Part shown: in pieces, positions 9,066 to 17,907 of the stretch
Layout: each line of letters opens with the position of its first letter
Position numbering within the stretch: position 1 is the first letter of the stretch
DNA from: Alphaproteobacteria bacterium US3C007
Lineage (GTDB): Bacteria; Pseudomonadota; Alphaproteobacteria; Rhodobacterales; Rhodobacteraceae
Direction of reading: 5' to 3'
DNA: 64,000 nucleotides
Assembly (NCBI GenBank): GCA_034423775.1
Contig: CP139918.1
Location: 496,001 to 560,000 of the forward strand
Program-made: the position numbers and the translations under genes
Notes under the pieces: generated by a model
What the model was told of the DNA's origin: nothing
What the model saw: the letters and a program-made list of their open reading frames with translations, nothing else
Databases searched by the model: none

Positions 9066-9967
9066 CCTATCGCCCCCTGCGCCGAAAGGCCAAAAATCCA
9101 GCCCTCTTCTTTGAGAACCGACTTTGGCACATCCGCGACCATTTCGGACAGGGCGGAGGCCGCATTTTGGGGCCTATCGGTTACGCTGCTCATAAAGTTA
9201 CAAGCTGCCCATACTTGCCGGGCATCCAGCACATGATAGGGTTCATCGGGAAATGCGACGGTGAAACTTTCAGCCGAGGGGATAGAGAGCAGCGAGGGAT
9301 AAATTTCCGTCAATGTAACGGAGGCTGCGGCTTGCTTTGCCTGCGCTTCAAAAGGCCAAACGCTCCCGCGTTTGCCAAGCCAATGCCGCAAGCCTGCCAA
9401 ATGGCTTACCCCCAGCAACGTTTGTGATCCGACCGCACCGGTGGTGAACAATTTCCACGCGCTTTGCGCGCTGCCCGAGGCTTGCTCTGTAAGGCGCAAA
9501 TCAGGCAAGCCATGCCCAACCCGCAGGCTGCCGCGATGCGGAAGACCGGCGTAAGTTTGCCCCGCAGGCGCGCCCCAAAACGGCCCTATACCTGGGAACT
9601 TATTGTTGATTTCCGCAGCCACCTGAAATCGATTATTTGAATTATCAGGGCGATCCTCAATCCGTTCAGCCAACCAGTTCCAAACCGCCAATGCACTGTC
9701 AGAGCCGGTCAGGGCTTTTGCAAACCCACGCGGATATCCAAAGCCAAAATCAAACCCTATCAAAACGCGCGCAGCCCGGCTTAACGCCCGCTCCAACAGA
9801 TCATAAAGATAAGCCAGAGCCGAGGCGCGCCCACGAAAATACAGGGGATGCTCGGGCGGCTCTGCGCGATGTTTGCAACATATAAAGATTGCATCTGCAA
9901 CAGGGCGCCGCGGCGATAAGGAAGAGCGCGCCGACCAATCCACAGCAATCACCGTATCAAAGCTCAC
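9059..9967 (-). CDS. DUF429-like predicted RNase H-fold protein embedded in molybdenum-cofactor operon
   Basis: A 302-residue protein beginning with GTG at 9967, coupled to the stop of mobB (GTGA overlap) and overlapping moeA downstream. It has the spaced acidic motifs of RNase H-like/DUF429 proteins: VDWS with D10, IGFDFGFGYP with D73, LTEIYPS with E221 and HVLDAR with D248. No signal peptide or membrane segment is seen. Its fixed position between mobB and moeA suggests a role in, or linked to, cofactor insertion or maturation, and proteins at this spot are sometimes labelled molybdopterin-guanine dinucleotide synthesis proteins without direct evidence that I know of. A nuclease activity is only inferred from the fold-like motifs. 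Confidence 0.75.
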   Translation of the reverse strand: MSFDTVIAVDWSARSSLSPRRPVADAIFICCKHRAEPPEHPLYFRGRASALAYLYDLLERALSRAARVLIGFDFGFGYPRGFAKALTGSDSALAVWNWLAERIEDRPDNSNNRFQVAAEINNKFPGIGPFWGAPAGQTYAGLPHRGSLRVGHGLPDLRLTEQASGSAQSAWKLFTTGAVGSQTLLGVSHLAGLRHWLGKRGSVWPFEAQAKQAAASVTLTEIYPSLLSIPSAESFTVAFPDEPYHVLDARQVWAACNFMSSVTDRPQNAASALSEMVADVPKSVLKEEGWIFGLSAQGAIGC

Positions 9968-10455
9968 AATCCCACCTCCGCCAAAATAAAATCCGCAATC
10001 CCCGCAGTGTCGTTCAGATCAAAAACCGGCCGCTGTAACGATAAAGGCGTATCGCTGGCAACGGCTTTGATCATTGGGTTTTGTGGCGCCAGCAGCGGCT
10101 GGTTTGTTGCTGCGCGCACCGCCTCTATTTTGGGATGCGCAGCGCCCTTGAACCCTTCAATCAGAACCAGATCAACCGGCGCCAACTTGCTCAATAGCTC
10201 GTCTAAGCTGGGTTCATCCGCCCCGCGCAACTCATGCATCAAAACATAGCGATTACGGGATGTTAAAAGGACTTGCTGCGCGCCGGCCGCGCGATGGCGA
10301 TAGCTGTCGCGCCCCGGTTGATCCACGTCAAAACTGTGATGGGCATGTTTGATGGTTGAGACGGTCAAACCACGGTAGCAATATTCCTCGACCAAGCGCT
10401 CCATCAGCCCTGTTTTGCCCGAATTTTTCCACCCGGTGATTCCATAAACCCGCAT
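9964..10455 (-). CDS. mobB: Molybdopterin-guanine dinucleotide biosynthesis adaptor MobB
   Basis: A GTP-binding P-loop protein that assists MobA in making the guanine dinucleotide form of the molybdenum cofactor. The 163-residue protein begins MRVYGITGWKNSGKTGLM, with the Walker A loop GWKNSGKTG at the N terminus, and has the EGFKGAAHPKIE segment typical of MobB. Its ATG shares one base with the mobA stop (TAATG), and its own stop overlaps the next gene. Length fits the family (about 160-175). Confidence 0.93.
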   Translation of the reverse strand: MRVYGITGWKNSGKTGLMERLVEEYCYRGLTVSTIKHAHHSFDVDQPGRDSYRHRAAGAQQVLLTSRNRYVLMHELRGADEPSLDELLSKLAPVDLVLIEGFKGAAHPKIEAVRAATNQPLLAPQNPMIKAVASDTPLSLQRPVFDLNDTAGIADFILAEVGL

Positions 10456-11072
10456 TAGCTATACTGCATAAAATCAGCCGCTTTTTGCAAATCTTGCGGC
10501 GTATTGATGTTGAAAAACGGATCAAATGGCATGGCAGAAAAAAGCGCTATGCGACCTTCATGCTGATCGCTCCAGCGCACAACTTTTCGCAATCCCTCAC
10601 GTAATTCTTTGCGCAAATCCTCCGCTAAAGCTACGGGCCATAGCCCAAAAGTGGGATGGCGCTGAGGTTTGTCTTGGCCATGTTGCGAGGCGGCCAAAAC
10701 CAGCTTATGCTTTTGCCCCTGGCTGGCATGAAACAAGGCGTCAACCAACCTTTTTGGAAAAAACGGCGTATCGGCAGCCACCGTAACGATATGATCCGCG
10801 CCCTGCTGGTGGGCCCAATCCAGCCCGGCCAAAACCCCGGCCAAAGGCCCCGCATGATCGCCAAAATTATCCGTGATAACCGGCAGCGCCAGATCCTTAA
10901 ACCGGTCTGGATTCCCATTTGCATTCAAGACGATACGGTCTACTTGCGGAGCAAGGCGGTTGATCACATGCTGAAACAGACTTTTCTTTTCAAGCAGCAA
11001 ACGGCCTTTATCGCCCCCTCCCATGCGCCGGGCTTGCCCACCGGCCAAAATCACTCCAACCGCTTGGGTCAT
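10455..11072 (-). CDS. mobA: Molybdenum cofactor guanylyltransferase MobA
   Basis: It transfers GMP from GTP to molybdopterin, making MGD for DMSO-reductase-family enzymes such as formate dehydrogenase. The 205-residue protein starts MTQAVGVILAGGQARRMGGG; LAGG.ARRMGG.DKG is the nucleotide-binding signature. ATG 11072 overlaps the fdhD stop as ATGA, which is why I reject the longer frame to 11165. Its neighbours confirm a cofactor-maturation operon, though no molybdoenzyme structural gene is in the window. Confidence 0.94.
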   Translation of the reverse strand: MTQAVGVILAGGQARRMGGGDKGRLLLEKKSLFQHVINRLAPQVDRIVLNANGNPDRFKDLALPVITDNFGDHAGPLAGVLAGLDWAHQQGADHIVTVAADTPFFPKRLVDALFHASQGQKHKLVLAASQHGQDKPQRHPTFGLWPVALAEDLRKELREGLRKVVRWSDQHEGRIALFSAMPFDPFFNINTPQDLQKAADFMQYS

Positions 11073-11959
11073 GATCGCCCGCCTTTGCGCTTGGCCGCTT
11101 GAGGCTCTTCTTGAACCTGTTCTGGATCTGCGTCCCAAATCAACCGCTCGGTGCCAGACAAACATATAAATCGCTTGCCGCGCAAACGCCCGATCAGCGT
11201 TAAGCCAACTTGCTGCGCAAGCTCAACCCCCCAGGCCGTAAAGCCAGATCGCGATGCCAAAACGGGAATGCCCATCGAGGCTGTTTTGATCACCATCTCA
11301 GACGTCAAACGCCCTGTTGTGTATAAGATTTTATCATCCGCTTTCACCGACTCGCTTAGCATCCAGCCGGCGATTTTATCCACCGCATTATGACGCCCCA
11401 CATCTTCCATATACACCAGCGGTCTATCTTGATGGCATAAAACAGTGCCATGGATCGCGCCCGCCGATAGATAAAGTGAGGGCGTACGGTTTATTTTCGC
11501 GCTTAACGTATAAAGCCACGACGTGTGCAAAGTTGAGCTAGCCAGCTCAATCCCCTGCAGCGTTTCCATCATATCGCCAAAAACAGTGCCCACCGCGCAG
11601 CCGCTGGTACGCGTTTTCTTGCGCAACTTTTCTTCATAATTCGTGGTCCTTGCAGTGCGTATTACAACAGTTTCCAAATCCTCATCATAGGCGATGTCAG
11701 TGACCGTATCATCGGCCAAAAGCATGCCTTGATTGCGCAGAAAACCCAACGCCAAATAATGCGGATAATCGCCGATGGTCATCGCCGTCACGATTTCCTG
11801 AGCATTCAAAAAGATGGTTAAGGGCCGCTCTTCCACAACCTCAAGCGATTGCTCTGCTCCCAAATGATCAATGCCCCGTACCACGCGGGTGAGCCCGCTA
11901 CCGCCCTGCTGCGGGGCGATTAAATACTCTGATTGTGATTTCGTGACGCTCAATTGCAA
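11069..11959 (-). CDS. fdhD: Formate dehydrogenase accessory sulfurtransferase FdhD
   Basis: FdhD carries sulfur from a cysteine desulfurase to the molybdenum cofactor of formate dehydrogenase. The roughly 295-residue protein has the family's central region and a single cysteine in SGCAVGT (C121 by the longer start), in place of the two-cysteine loop of the classic form. The start is a TTG: either 11959 or, better placed behind an AGGCAGGG ribosome site, TTG 11953. It is the first gene of the cofactor operon and divergent from azlC. The associated formate dehydrogenase is not in this window. Confidence 0.9.
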   Translation of the reverse strand: MQLSVTKSQSEYLIAPQQGGSGLTRVVRGIDHLGAEQSLEVVEERPLTIFLNAQEIVTAMTIGDYPHYLALGFLRNQGMLLADDTVTDIAYDEDLETVVIRTARTTNYEEKLRKKTRTSGCAVGTVFGDMMETLQGIELASSTLHTSWLYTLSAKINRTPSLYLSAGAIHGTVLCHQDRPLVYMEDVGRHNAVDKIAGWMLSESVKADDKILYTTGRLTSEMVIKTASMGIPVLASRSGFTAWGVELAQQVGLTLIGRLRGKRFICLSGTERLIWDADPEQVQEEPQAAKRKGGRS

Positions 11960-12018
11960 CCCTGCCTGTTAAGCGGTAAGTCCAATATCTACGTTGACCT
12001 TACATCCGGCGCAAGTCC

Positions 12019-12729
12019 ATGGCCCATGCAAAAAATTATTTCCAATTGGGTCTTAAGCAAGCCCTGCCATTCATTTTCATCGTCGGGCCTTTCGGCTTGG
12101 TGTTTGGTACGATCGCCAGCAATGCCGGACTCAGCGTAATCGAAGCGTTAAGCTTTAGCGTTTTCGTTATGGCAGGCTCTGCACAATTGACCGCGCTTCA
12201 ATTGATGCTGGATGGCAGCCCAACGCTTATCGTTGTGCTTTCGGCCTTGGCAGTGAATCTGCGGATGATGATGTATTCTGCCTCGCTCACCCCCTATCTT
12301 GGCAAAGCACCGTTAAAACAGCGCATTTTAGCGGCCTATAGCACGTTAGATCAAAGCTATGCGTTGAGCCTTCAGCAATTTGAGACCGAACCCCAAATGA
12401 CTTTGCAGGCGCGCATGCGCTTTTTCTTGGGTGCGGCTGCACCCGTTATCCCAACCTGGTATATTTCAACCTTTGCCGGAGCATTTTTGGGGAAATCTTT
12501 TCCTTCCGAATTACCGCTAGATTTTGCAATTCCCTTAACATTCATTGCGCTTTTTGCCCCGTTATTGCGCAGCGCGGCGCATATTTCTGCCGCGCTCTCT
12601 GCCACGATCGCCGCTGTGCTTTTTAGCGACGTACCCTTCAATTTAGGGCTTATTATGGCAGGTTTTGTTGGAATGAGTATGGGGGCTGCAACCGAACGTC
12701 ATCTGCTTGCGAGAGCCGATCAGCCATGA
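12019..12729 (+). CDS. azlC: AzlC family branched-chain amino-acid exporter, large subunit
   Basis: A 236-residue inner-membrane protein with several hydrophobic helices starting MAHAKNYFQLGLKQALPFIF and the AzlC hallmarks GPFGLVFG, FVMAGSAQLTALQL and NLRMMMYSASL. With AzlD it forms a two-component exporter of branched-chain amino acids (the BrnFE-type system). The stop overlaps the azlD start (ATGA), giving a clear two-gene operon. No local regulator (for example Lrp-type) is adjacent. Substrate is assigned by family only. Confidence 0.9.
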   Translation: MAHAKNYFQLGLKQALPFIFIVGPFGLVFGTIASNAGLSVIEALSFSVFVMAGSAQLTALQLMLDGSPTLIVVLSALAVNLRMMMYSASLTPYLGKAPLKQRILAAYSTLDQSYALSLQQFETEPQMTLQARMRFFLGAAAPVIPTWYISTFAGAFLGKSFPSELPLDFAIPLTFIALFAPLLRSAAHISAALSATIAAVLFSDVPFNLGLIMAGFVGMSMGAATERHLLARADQP

Positions 12730-13052
12730 TTTTAAGCAGCGCTCAGATCTGGACGGTCATTATCTTGCTGGGCCTTGGCAGCTTTGCGCTGCGATTTCTA
12801 TTTCTTGGTTTGATTGGGGATCGCAGATTGCCCGATTGGTTGATGCGGCATCTGCGTTACACCGCGGTTGCCATCATGCCCGCCTTGGTGGCACCGATGC
12901 TTTTCATATCCCCTGCCTCAAGCGAAGGGATTGATCCCGTGCGGCTTTTGGCAGCCGGGGCAACTTTTGCAGTGGCATATTATACCAAGAAAGTCTTGGC
13001 CTCGATGTTAGCAGGCATTTTTGTACTCTATATTCTATCCTTTTTGGGGTAG
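12726..13052 (+). CDS. azlD: AzlD family branched-chain amino-acid exporter, small subunit
   Basis: A 108-residue membrane protein with three or four hydrophobic segments, including TAVAIMPALVAPMLF and a C-terminal helix ending VLYILSFLG. It is the partner of AzlC, translationally coupled to it by a 4-nt overlap. Length and topology match the AzlD family (about 100-110 residues). Confidence 0.88.
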   Translation: MILSSAQIWTVIILLGLGSFALRFLFLGLIGDRRLPDWLMRHLRYTAVAIMPALVAPMLFISPASSEGIDPVRLLAAGATFAVAYYTKKVLASMLAGIFVLYILSFLG

Positions 13053-13129
13053 AACACCGGCTGTTAACACTGCGCCTGTCGCTTTACGGGTTTGTCTTGT
13101 CCAATGTCAGCGTTCAGCGTTTAACTGGT

Positions 13130-13264
13130 TCAGCCGTTCACCAAAGCCACAAAAACAATGGCCAAAATACAAAAAATTGCTGTTTTGGTTGAGAAGCTTA
13201 GAAAACCTTCAAAGGTTTTCTCTTGCTCGCTGGTATCCATACTGCCGTGTTCATGATCAGACAT
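13130..13264 (-). CDS. aa3-type cytochrome c oxidase subunit IV (44 residues)
   Basis: A small gene read from ATG 13264 to TGA 13130. The product starts MSDHEHGSMDTSEQEKTFEG, continues FLSFSTKTAI and then forms one transmembrane helix (about residues 28-43) ending LVNG. A charged N terminus with H.HGSMD....EKTF.GF followed by a single helix is the bacterial aa3 oxidase subunit IV pattern, which sits beside the core subunits in Rhodobacter and Paracoccus oxidases. It is downstream of the MBL-fold gene, separated by about 100 nt. The core subunits are not in the window, as is usual for this detached gene. Confidence 0.88.
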   Translation of the reverse strand: MSDHEHGSMDTSEQEKTFEGFLSFSTKTAIFCILAIVFVALVNG

Positions 13265-13366
13265 TGCGTTTCCCTTTCCCGATTTATGTACCGCTTAAAC
13301 GATTCACAGGCCAGTGTCATCCCTTCTTCGCACGCAGCAGAAGCGTAGCAATGTCGCAGCCAAGTT

Positions 13367-14419
13367 TCAGCCACTCTTCTCACGCGTTTGAAATCTATAG
13401 GCTCCATCCGGCCCAAGGTGGCGGGTAATTTTTCCCAGCTGGTAAAGATGGTTTAGATGCCCAACCGCTTCTCCCAGGGCCAAGCCATATTCAGATGTTT
13501 TTATCGCGCGCTTGAACAAGGGCGTTAACACCTCATGCGCGCTGGCTGGCGTAATAAGATAAGCCTGTAAACGGTTTAAGGCCGAATGATGATTATCGAT
13601 CAATTGCTGCAACCGCGTCGGCAAACCGGTGAAGGGCAGTTTATGACCCGACAATACCAAATGATCTGCGCGGGCGATTTCTTTAAAGCGCTGGCAGCTC
13701 TCGAGCCAATCGCCCACCGTATCTACCTCTGGCTCTGTGGCATAAACACCCAAATTCGAGCTGATCGACGAAATAATTTGATCTCCCGCCAGAATCAAAC
13801 CGTCATCTTGGCTCCAAAGGGTGGCGTGCTCGGGTGCGTGACCATGGCCGATATGAACGCGCCAGCACCGCCCGCCGGCCTGTATCTCAGCCCCAGCGTG
13901 AAGGCGCTGGAACCCCAAAGGCATCGGATACACCATATCGCAAAAGTTAAACGGGCGTTCAGCTGCCCGTCTGTTTAACATATCCTGCGGCATCCCCGCC
14001 CGTTGCCAGAAGCGCAATGTTTCGCGCGGGGGCCGTTCCTGAGGATCAAGCCGCAGCATTCGCGCCATCAACCACGCCGTGCGCGTCATCCATAAGTCGG
14101 CCCCAAATTCCGTTTGAAACCATCCGGCAAGGCCCACATGATCTGGGTGATGATGCGTTACAATCACCCGCCTTATTGGTTTTGAGCCCATCGGACCTGC
14201 CAATAAGCTTTTCCATATATCTCGCGATTTTGTTGAGCTGATGCCCGTGTCGATGATCGTCCAGCCCTCGGCATCATCTATCGCGTAAACATTCACGTGA
14301 TCCAATGTCATCGGCAGCGGCATCCGCGCCCAAAACACCCGCGGTGCCACTTCCAACATGTCTCCCAAACCAGGCGGTTCCGCCCAAGGCGTTACAATCG
14401 CAGGCAAAGGGTTGGCCAT
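13367..14419 (-). CDS. MBL-fold metallo-hydrolase
   Basis: A 350-residue metallo-beta-lactamase-fold hydrolase. The first metal motif THHHPDH is at residues 88-94, a further ligand in IGHGHAPEHATLW, and an Asp in LILAGDQII. The C-terminal extension (about 250-350) resembles LACTB2-like proteins with a small winged-helix domain. ATG 14419 shares a base with the stop of the acyl-CoA dehydrogenase upstream (TGATG); the GTG at 14422 is an alternative. The order acyl-CoA dehydrogenase, this hydrolase, oxidase subunit IV is common in Rhodobacterales. Substrate unknown; a thioester or glyoxalase II-type reaction is possible. Confidence 0.88.
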   Translation of the reverse strand: MANPLPAIVTPWAEPPGLGDMLEVAPRVFWARMPLPMTLDHVNVYAIDDAEGWTIIDTGISSTKSRDIWKSLLAGPMGSKPIRRVIVTHHHPDHVGLAGWFQTEFGADLWMTRTAWLMARMLRLDPQERPPRETLRFWQRAGMPQDMLNRRAAERPFNFCDMVYPMPLGFQRLHAGAEIQAGGRCWRVHIGHGHAPEHATLWSQDDGLILAGDQIISSISSNLGVYATEPEVDTVGDWLESCQRFKEIARADHLVLSGHKLPFTGLPTRLQQLIDNHHSALNRLQAYLITPASAHEVLTPLFKRAIKTSEYGLALGEAVGHLNHLYQLGKITRHLGPDGAYRFQTREKSG

Positions 14420-16137
14420 CACGCCGTCAGCTCTTCAAAACTTAACGCATAAAGATCTGCAGCGCCTTGCCGCGCTTGCTGCAAAAGGCCAATATATTCC
14501 CCCAGCAACGCGTTCATGTAAAACCGCGCCAATTTGCAATTGGACCCTTGATCTGGCGTAACCAAGGCAGCTTTCAGGTGATAATGCCCCCCCAAAACGC
14601 GGGCAAACGCTTTCAAGAAGGAGACCGAGCCCGCAAAACGATCATTTAAATCGGATTGCTCGATCAGCCAATCAACGCTACTGCGCAGCGCTTCGCAGGC
14701 AGTGGCCAGCGGCTCCGCCAAATCCGGCAACTGCGCGTTAGCCAAGGCAGCATGCGCCGCGATTTCATCCAAAAGCGCATAAGCGGCCCTGCCGCCATCC
14801 ATCATTTTTCGCGCCACAAGATCCATGGACTGAATGCCATTCGTGCCCTCGTAAATCGCGGTCACCCGTACATCACGGCTGAATTGAGCAGCCCCGGTTT
14901 CTTCGATAAATCCCATTCCCCCATGCACTTGCACACCAAGATCCGCGACGTTAACGCCGGTATCCGTGCCAAAGGCCTTTGAAATCGGAGTCAACAAAGC
15001 CGCGCGCGCCGCCCAAGCGGGATCATCGCTCGCGCCGGCCATATCAAGGGCAACCGCATTGGCCAGTGCAATCGCTCTGGCTGCAAAAATATCACTGCGC
15101 ATGGTCAAAAGCATTCTGCGCACATCGGCATGATCAACAATCGTGCCGCTGCCGTTTTCCAGCATGCTGCGCCCCTGACGGCGCTCCTTAGCGTAGGATA
15201 GCGCTTTTTGATAGGCCCCCTCAGCAGCGCCGATGCCTTGCCCGCCAACGCCCAAACGGGCATTGTTCATCATCGTGAACATGGCGCGCATGCCATCATG
15301 CGGTTTCCCGATCAACCACCCCCGTGCACCCTCATATTGCATCACCGCGGTGGGGCTGCCATGCAAGCCCATTTTATGTTCCAAACTGATCACTTTAAGG
15401 CTATTGGCCACTCCGGGCTGCCCAGCCGCATCCGGAATGAGCTTGGGCACGAGGAATAATGAAATCCCTTTGGTGCCGCTGGGCCCATCAGGTAAGCGCG
15501 CCAAAACCAAATGGCACACGTTTTCAGAAAAATCATTATCCCCCCAAGAAATATAAATTTTCTGCCCGGTGACTGCATAGGTCCCATCGCCATTGTCTTT
15601 GGCTTGGCTGCGCAAGGCCCCCACATCCGACCCGGCTTGCGGCTCGGTTAAATTCATCGTTCCACACCATTCGCCTGAAATCAATTTGGGCAGATAAAGC
15701 GCTTTAATCTGCGCGCTGGCATGATGTTCAAGCGCCTCGATCTGACCCTGCGTCATGAGCGGATTGAGCTGCAAGGCCAAACAAGCGCCGGCCATCATTT
15801 CATTCACCGCTGTGGTCACCGTGAGGGGCAGCCCCATTCCGCCATATTCCGGGCTAGCAGATGTAGATACCCAGCCGCCATTTGCGATCGCTCGATAGCC
15901 TTCTGCAAAGCCGTGTGATGTGCGCACGATACCATTTTCCAGCCGCGCTGGATCTGTGTCGCCGTTGCGCTGCAGCGGGTCAAGAACCTCTTCGCATAAG
16001 CGGCCCGCCTCGCTCAGCACCGCCTCAACCACATCGCTTGAGGCCTCGCAGAACCGATCCGTGCCAGCGATCTGCGCATAATCTACCACGTGATCAAGTA
16101 AAAACTGGTATTCTTTGAGCGGGGCACGATAGGGCAT
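14419..16137 (-). CDS. Acyl-CoA dehydrogenase, DmdC-like long form
   Basis: A FAD-dependent acyl-CoA dehydrogenase of 572 residues. The family landmarks are the substrate/FAD segment MNLTEPQAGSDVGALRS (161-177), HKMGLHGSPT (254-263), the glycine-rich stretch LGVQVHGGMGF (400-410), and the catalytic-base segment AIYEGTNGIQ with E430. A C-terminal extension beyond the usual 380-residue core places it with the long group that includes DmdC (methylmercaptopropionyl-CoA dehydrogenase, DMSP demethylation). The exact substrate cannot be told from sequence. Electrons would pass to ETF and the ETF-QO encoded at 4.3 kb. It is followed with a 1-nt overlap by the MBL-fold hydrolase. Confidence 0.9.
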   Translation of the reverse strand: MPYRAPLKEYQFLLDHVVDYAQIAGTDRFCEASSDVVEAVLSEAGRLCEEVLDPLQRNGDTDPARLENGIVRTSHGFAEGYRAIANGGWVSTSASPEYGGMGLPLTVTTAVNEMMAGACLALQLNPLMTQGQIEALEHHASAQIKALYLPKLISGEWCGTMNLTEPQAGSDVGALRSQAKDNGDGTYAVTGQKIYISWGDNDFSENVCHLVLARLPDGPSGTKGISLFLVPKLIPDAAGQPGVANSLKVISLEHKMGLHGSPTAVMQYEGARGWLIGKPHDGMRAMFTMMNNARLGVGGQGIGAAEGAYQKALSYAKERRQGRSMLENGSGTIVDHADVRRMLLTMRSDIFAARAIALANAVALDMAGASDDPAWAARAALLTPISKAFGTDTGVNVADLGVQVHGGMGFIEETGAAQFSRDVRVTAIYEGTNGIQSMDLVARKMMDGGRAAYALLDEIAAHAALANAQLPDLAEPLATACEALRSSVDWLIEQSDLNDRFAGSVSFLKAFARVLGGHYHLKAALVTPDQGSNCKLARFYMNALLGEYIGLLQQARQGAADLYALSFEELTA

Positions 16138-16250
16138 GATCTCTCCTTTATTGCAGGCTTGGCATATAGAGCATTTCGCTTTATGGGCATTTTAAAACCT
16201 AAATGCCAGAGCGGAGGAAGCCACCGTTTGGGAAAACGCGGCGTCATAGT

Positions 16251-17207
16251 ATGAAATCCATGCAAACCGAATTACTGCCGGTCACACCCTCGGCCATCGC
16301 GCGCGCCAGCCAAAGGCTGCGCGCGGGCGCACTTGTGGCATTTCCCACCGAAACGGTTTATGGCTTGGGCGCTGATGCCAGCAACACGCATGCAGTTGCC
16401 AATATTTTCGAAGCCAAGGGCCGGCCCAGCTTTAACCCCTTAATCGTGCATGTCAGCGATCTCGCTACCGCCAAACGCTATGCCGAGTGGAATGCGCAAG
16501 CTGAAAATCTTGCGCAGGCTTTTTGGCCGGGGCCGTTGACACTGGTTTTGCCGCGCCTTGAGGCCGCCTCTCTTTCTTCTTTGGTCACAGCGGGCGCCGC
16601 AACGGTAGCCATTCGTGTGCCGGCCCATCCCGTGGCACAGCGTTTGCTAAAACAGTTTGACGGAGCCATTGCGGCCCCCTCTGCCAACCCTTCGGGACAG
16701 ATCAGCCCCACCCGCGCCGCGCATGTGATTGAAGGGTTGGGGAACATGGTTTCCGCAGTTTTGGATGCGGGGCCCTGCAATGTTGGTTTGGAAAGCACAA
16801 TTGTTGGGATTGAGGATGCAGGATCAAAGCTGCGATTGCTGCGCCCTGGCGGACTGGCGCGCGAAGACATTGAGCAGCATTTGGGCGCAGCTTTAGAAAC
16901 CCATCAAACGCCGGGGCTTATATCGGCGCCGGGACAATTGGCCTCTCATTATGCACCAAAGGCGCGCCTGCGCCTGAACGCAACGGATTGGACTTTCGAT
17001 GAAAAGCGGCTTGGGTTCGGCGATGTTGACTGCGACTTGAATTTATCCACTGGCAGAAACTTAACCGAAGCGGCCTGCAATCTGTTTCATTGCTTGCATC
17101 TTTTAGACGCAGGCCCCGCAACAACCATCGCCGTCTCGCCAATTCCCAATATCGGTTTGGGACAAGCGATTAATGATCGTTTGGAAAGAGCCGCCGCGCC
17201 GCGTTAA
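16251..17207 (+). CDS. L-threonylcarbamoyladenylate synthase (Sua5/YrdC)
   Basis: It makes threonylcarbamoyl-AMP from threonine, bicarbonate and ATP for t6A37 modification of ANN-decoding tRNAs. The 318-residue protein has FPTETVYGLGADA and KGRPSFNPLIVHV near the N terminus, typical of the YrdC domain, and a C-terminal Sua5 domain, so it is the long Sua5 form. ATG 16251 was chosen over the upstream frame to 16203; ATG 16260 is also possible. The gene is divergent from the acyl-CoA dehydrogenase and convergent with yqgE. No unusual features are seen. Confidence 0.93.
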   Translation: MKSMQTELLPVTPSAIARASQRLRAGALVAFPTETVYGLGADASNTHAVANIFEAKGRPSFNPLIVHVSDLATAKRYAEWNAQAENLAQAFWPGPLTLVLPRLEAASLSSLVTAGAATVAIRVPAHPVAQRLLKQFDGAIAAPSANPSGQISPTRAAHVIEGLGNMVSAVLDAGPCNVGLESTIVGIEDAGSKLRLLRPGGLAREDIEQHLGAALETHQTPGLISAPGQLASHYAPKARLRLNATDWTFDEKRLGFGDVDCDLNLSTGRNLTEAACNLFHCLHLLDAGPATTIAVSPIPNIGLGQAINDRLERAAAPR

Positions 17208-17216
17208 TGCGCTTGG

Positions 17217-17789
17217 CTATGCGCGCCCGCCTTGAGTGGATAAAAGCCGCGCATCAATGCCGATCGAGTCAAGCGCCGCATGCCACATCTTGCCATGCTC
17301 TTCCTGCAGGATTTTATCTTCATCCGCATCGGCCAAAAGCCAAGAATTGCGAGCTATTTCCGCATCAAGTTGGCCGGCACCCCATCCTGCATATCCCATG
17401 AACAAACTGGCCTGGTTTGGGGCTGTTTCCTGAGCCAAAGCCTCAATCACATCCCGCGTAGAGGTTAAGGCCAATTGCGCGCCCAGATGCTGGGTCGATT
17501 CGGCCGAGTGATAATCCCGCGAATGCAGCACGAAGCCACGATTGGCCTCTACTGGCCCACCACAAAGCACCGGAATATCCCGCTGCGCGCTGTTCTCAAT
17601 TGAAAGCTGCTTGCATAGGCCGCCAAAAGAGGCTTGCGCCATTGGCTGATTCAATATCAAGCCCATCGTGCCCTGCGCAGAATATGAACACAGGTAGATC
17701 ACGCAATTGTCAAATCGCTTATCCCCCATCCCTGGCATGGCGATAAGCAATTTGCCCGTTAAATCCAAAGTTTGTGTAACACTCACCAT
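17217..17789 (-). CDS. YqgE/AlgH family protein
   Basis: A 190-residue UPF0301/AlgH-type protein beginning MVSVTQTLDLTGKLLIAMPG. The family markers are GKLLIAMPGM, GLILNQP and GGPVE..RGFVLHS, followed by YAGWGAGQLDAEI. Solved members have a compact alpha/beta fold; the biochemical role is unsettled, with older links to alginate regulation in Pseudomonas. It sits between convergent sua5 and the divergent DsbD-like gene, and is single-gene. Confidence 0.92.
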   Translation of the reverse strand: MVSVTQTLDLTGKLLIAMPGMGDKRFDNCVIYLCSYSAQGTMGLILNQPMAQASFGGLCKQLSIENSAQRDIPVLCGGPVEANRGFVLHSRDYHSAESTQHLGAQLALTSTRDVIEALAQETAPNQASLFMGYAGWGAGQLDAEIARNSWLLADADEDKILQEEHGKMWHAALDSIGIDARLLSTQGGRA

Positions 17790-17907
17790 TTAACCCAGTT
17801 TTCCCGCTTTTGCCGCAACGCGCAAAACACCCCGTCAACTTGCTGCACCATAATAGCTCGCCGTAACGTGACTTGGCAAATTCGATTTTTTCCTTCATGC
17901 ACATCGT

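Noticed and set aside
13198..13416. 72-codon minus-strand frame upstream of the oxidase subunit IV gene
   Set aside because: It overlaps both the subunit IV gene and the MBL-fold gene's end in another frame and shows no family likeness.
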